Assembly (NCBI RefSeq): GCF_900106675.1
Contig: NZ_FNOB01000016.1
Span: forward strand, 26,665 to 90,664
Reading direction: 5' to 3'
DNA from: Allgaiera indica
GTDB lineage: Bacteria > Pseudomonadota > Alphaproteobacteria > Rhodobacterales > Rhodobacteraceae
DNA length: 64,000 nt
Shown here piece after piece: positions 63,730 through 64,000 of this stretch. The notes below the pieces were generated by a model that did no database searches, was not told where the DNA came from, and saw only the letters and a list, made by a program, of their open reading frames with translations. Numbering within the stretch: the first letter of the stretch is position 1; each line of letters opens with the position of its first letter. Position numbers and translations under genes: made by a program.

Positions 63730-64000
63730 ATGTCTGATCCTTTCTGGCTGACTGAGTGCGGCGGATAAGAAAACAGTCTGGGGGACTGTTTTCCCGCCAA
63801 ACCAGATGGCCCGTCTGAAACCCTACTTTCCGAAGTCGCATGGTCAGCCTCGGGTCGATGACAGGCGGGTTTTGAGCGGGATTATCTTTATCAACCGCAA
63901 TGGGTTAAGGTGGCGCGATGCGCCTGAAGCCTATGGCCCACACAAGTCGCTTTACAGCCGCTGGAAGCGCTGGAGCGAGAAAGGTATCTTCGCGCGGATG
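63730..64000 (+). pseudogene. IS5-family transposase, interrupted near its start (3' end outside window)
   Basis: The gene begins MSDPFWLTE, the normal start of this transposase type, then breaks off at a TAA (63766-63768) inside a palindrome. After the palindrome the expected protein resumes in another frame: MARLKPYFPKSHGQPRVDD, GIIFINRNGLRWRDAPEAYG and LYSRWKRWSEKGIFARM at the window edge. The two parts fit one ancestral reading frame with an insert between them, so this copy should not make active transposase. Confidence 0.85.
63760..63798. repeat. 39-base palindrome inserted in the IS5-type transposase
   Basis: GGCGG-ATAA-GAAAACAGTC-TGGGG-GACTGTTTTC-CCGCC: a 10-bp perfect inner stem around a 5-base loop and an outer 5-bp stem with a 4-base bulge. 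The unit is more A/T-rich than its surroundings. The inner GAAAACAGTC/GACTGTTTTC palindrome resembles one I recall as repeated in related genomes. Confidence 0.85.

Larger units (their letters stand above)
63665..64000 (+). mobile_element. IS5-family insertion sequence, left part (continues past the window)
   Basis: Transposase sequence starts at 63730. The left end is probably at GGGTCAGGATGAATTG (from 63665), just after CCTA, fitting the 2-bp TA target of the IS427-type branch of IS5. The right end lies outside, so the end and the duplication are inferred rather than seen. Confidence 0.6.

Noticed and set aside
1..64000. CRISPR array, prophage or toxin-antitoxin locus
   Set aside because: No regularly spaced repeats, phage structural genes or recognisable toxin-antitoxin pairs were seen.

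Overview
The window is high-GC, densely coded chromosomal DNA from an alphaproteobacterium, most likely a member of the Rhodobacteraceae. The evidence is family-level: a membrane urate oxidase of the PuuD type, an argH / small lipoprotein / DUF2834 / lysA / TIGR02302 run, a zinc-ribbon gene divergent from ftsEX, a pyrB operon with a degenerate dihydroorotase, and a plant-type glutamate-cysteine ligase. Genus cannot be fixed from this alone. Almost everything is housekeeping. The accessory DNA is limited to one decayed IS66-family element, the start of a broken IS5-family element and a few small palindromic or inverted repeats.

Layout. 1-10 kb: the 5' part of an M20 amidohydrolase, the phosphate transporter operon pstSCAB, a ycjX/ycjF-like pair, truA, a 632-base stretch without a convincing gene, and a DoxX-like membrane protein. 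10-19.5 kb: tRNA-Arg(ACG), lolA, a lytic transglycosylase lipoprotein, hspQ, a gamma-glutamyltransferase, an RsbW/STAS partner-switch pair ending in a strong terminator, a thiolase, a VanZ-like protein, and a LysR regulator divergent from puuD. 19.5-24.2 kb: zinc uptake (zur-znuC-znuB divergent from znuA, with two matching palindromic sites between them), then moaB overlapping a uracil-DNA glycosylase. 24.3-36.7 kb: thrS, rsmE and ubiA (divergent, starts 12 bp apart), a large OmpA-domain protein with a small coiled-coil membrane protein, gshA, parC, a DMT transporter and a TlpA-like thioredoxin. 36.7-42.6 kb: argH, lipoprotein, DUF2834, lysA and a large TIGR02302/DUF4175 protein.

42.8-45.0 kb: a 2164-bp IS66-family element with a perfect 8-bp target duplication. 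It is inactivated by a nonsense codon in tnpA and by an insertion plus a core deletion in tnpC. 45.1-52.1 kb: a zinc-ribbon membrane protein divergent from ftsE-ftsX-acyltransferase-PPOX flavoprotein, then mscL, a glutathione transferase and a GMC oxidoreductase. 52.2-58.4 kb: a leftward series pyrB - unknown tail-anchored protein - catalytically dead dihydroorotase - plsY, a gap bounded by 19-bp inverted repeats, then pheT. 58.6-64 kb: an MFS transporter, two overlapping alpha/beta hydrolases, an Ada-like AraC/methyltransferase fusion, an OmpA lipoprotein, and an IS5-family transposase gene interrupted near its start by a 39-base palindrome.

Translational coupling by 1-8 nt overlaps is common (ycjX/ycjF, STAS/RsbW, zur/znuC/znuB, UDG/moaB, ftsE/ftsX, pyrB/unknown/pyrX, the hydrolase pair). 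The most promising leads are the pyrB-linked unknown protein with its dead dihydroorotase partner, the orphan RsbW/STAS switch, the uracil-DNA glycosylase that has lost most iron-sulfur ligands, and the small palindromic elements found inside both transposase genes.
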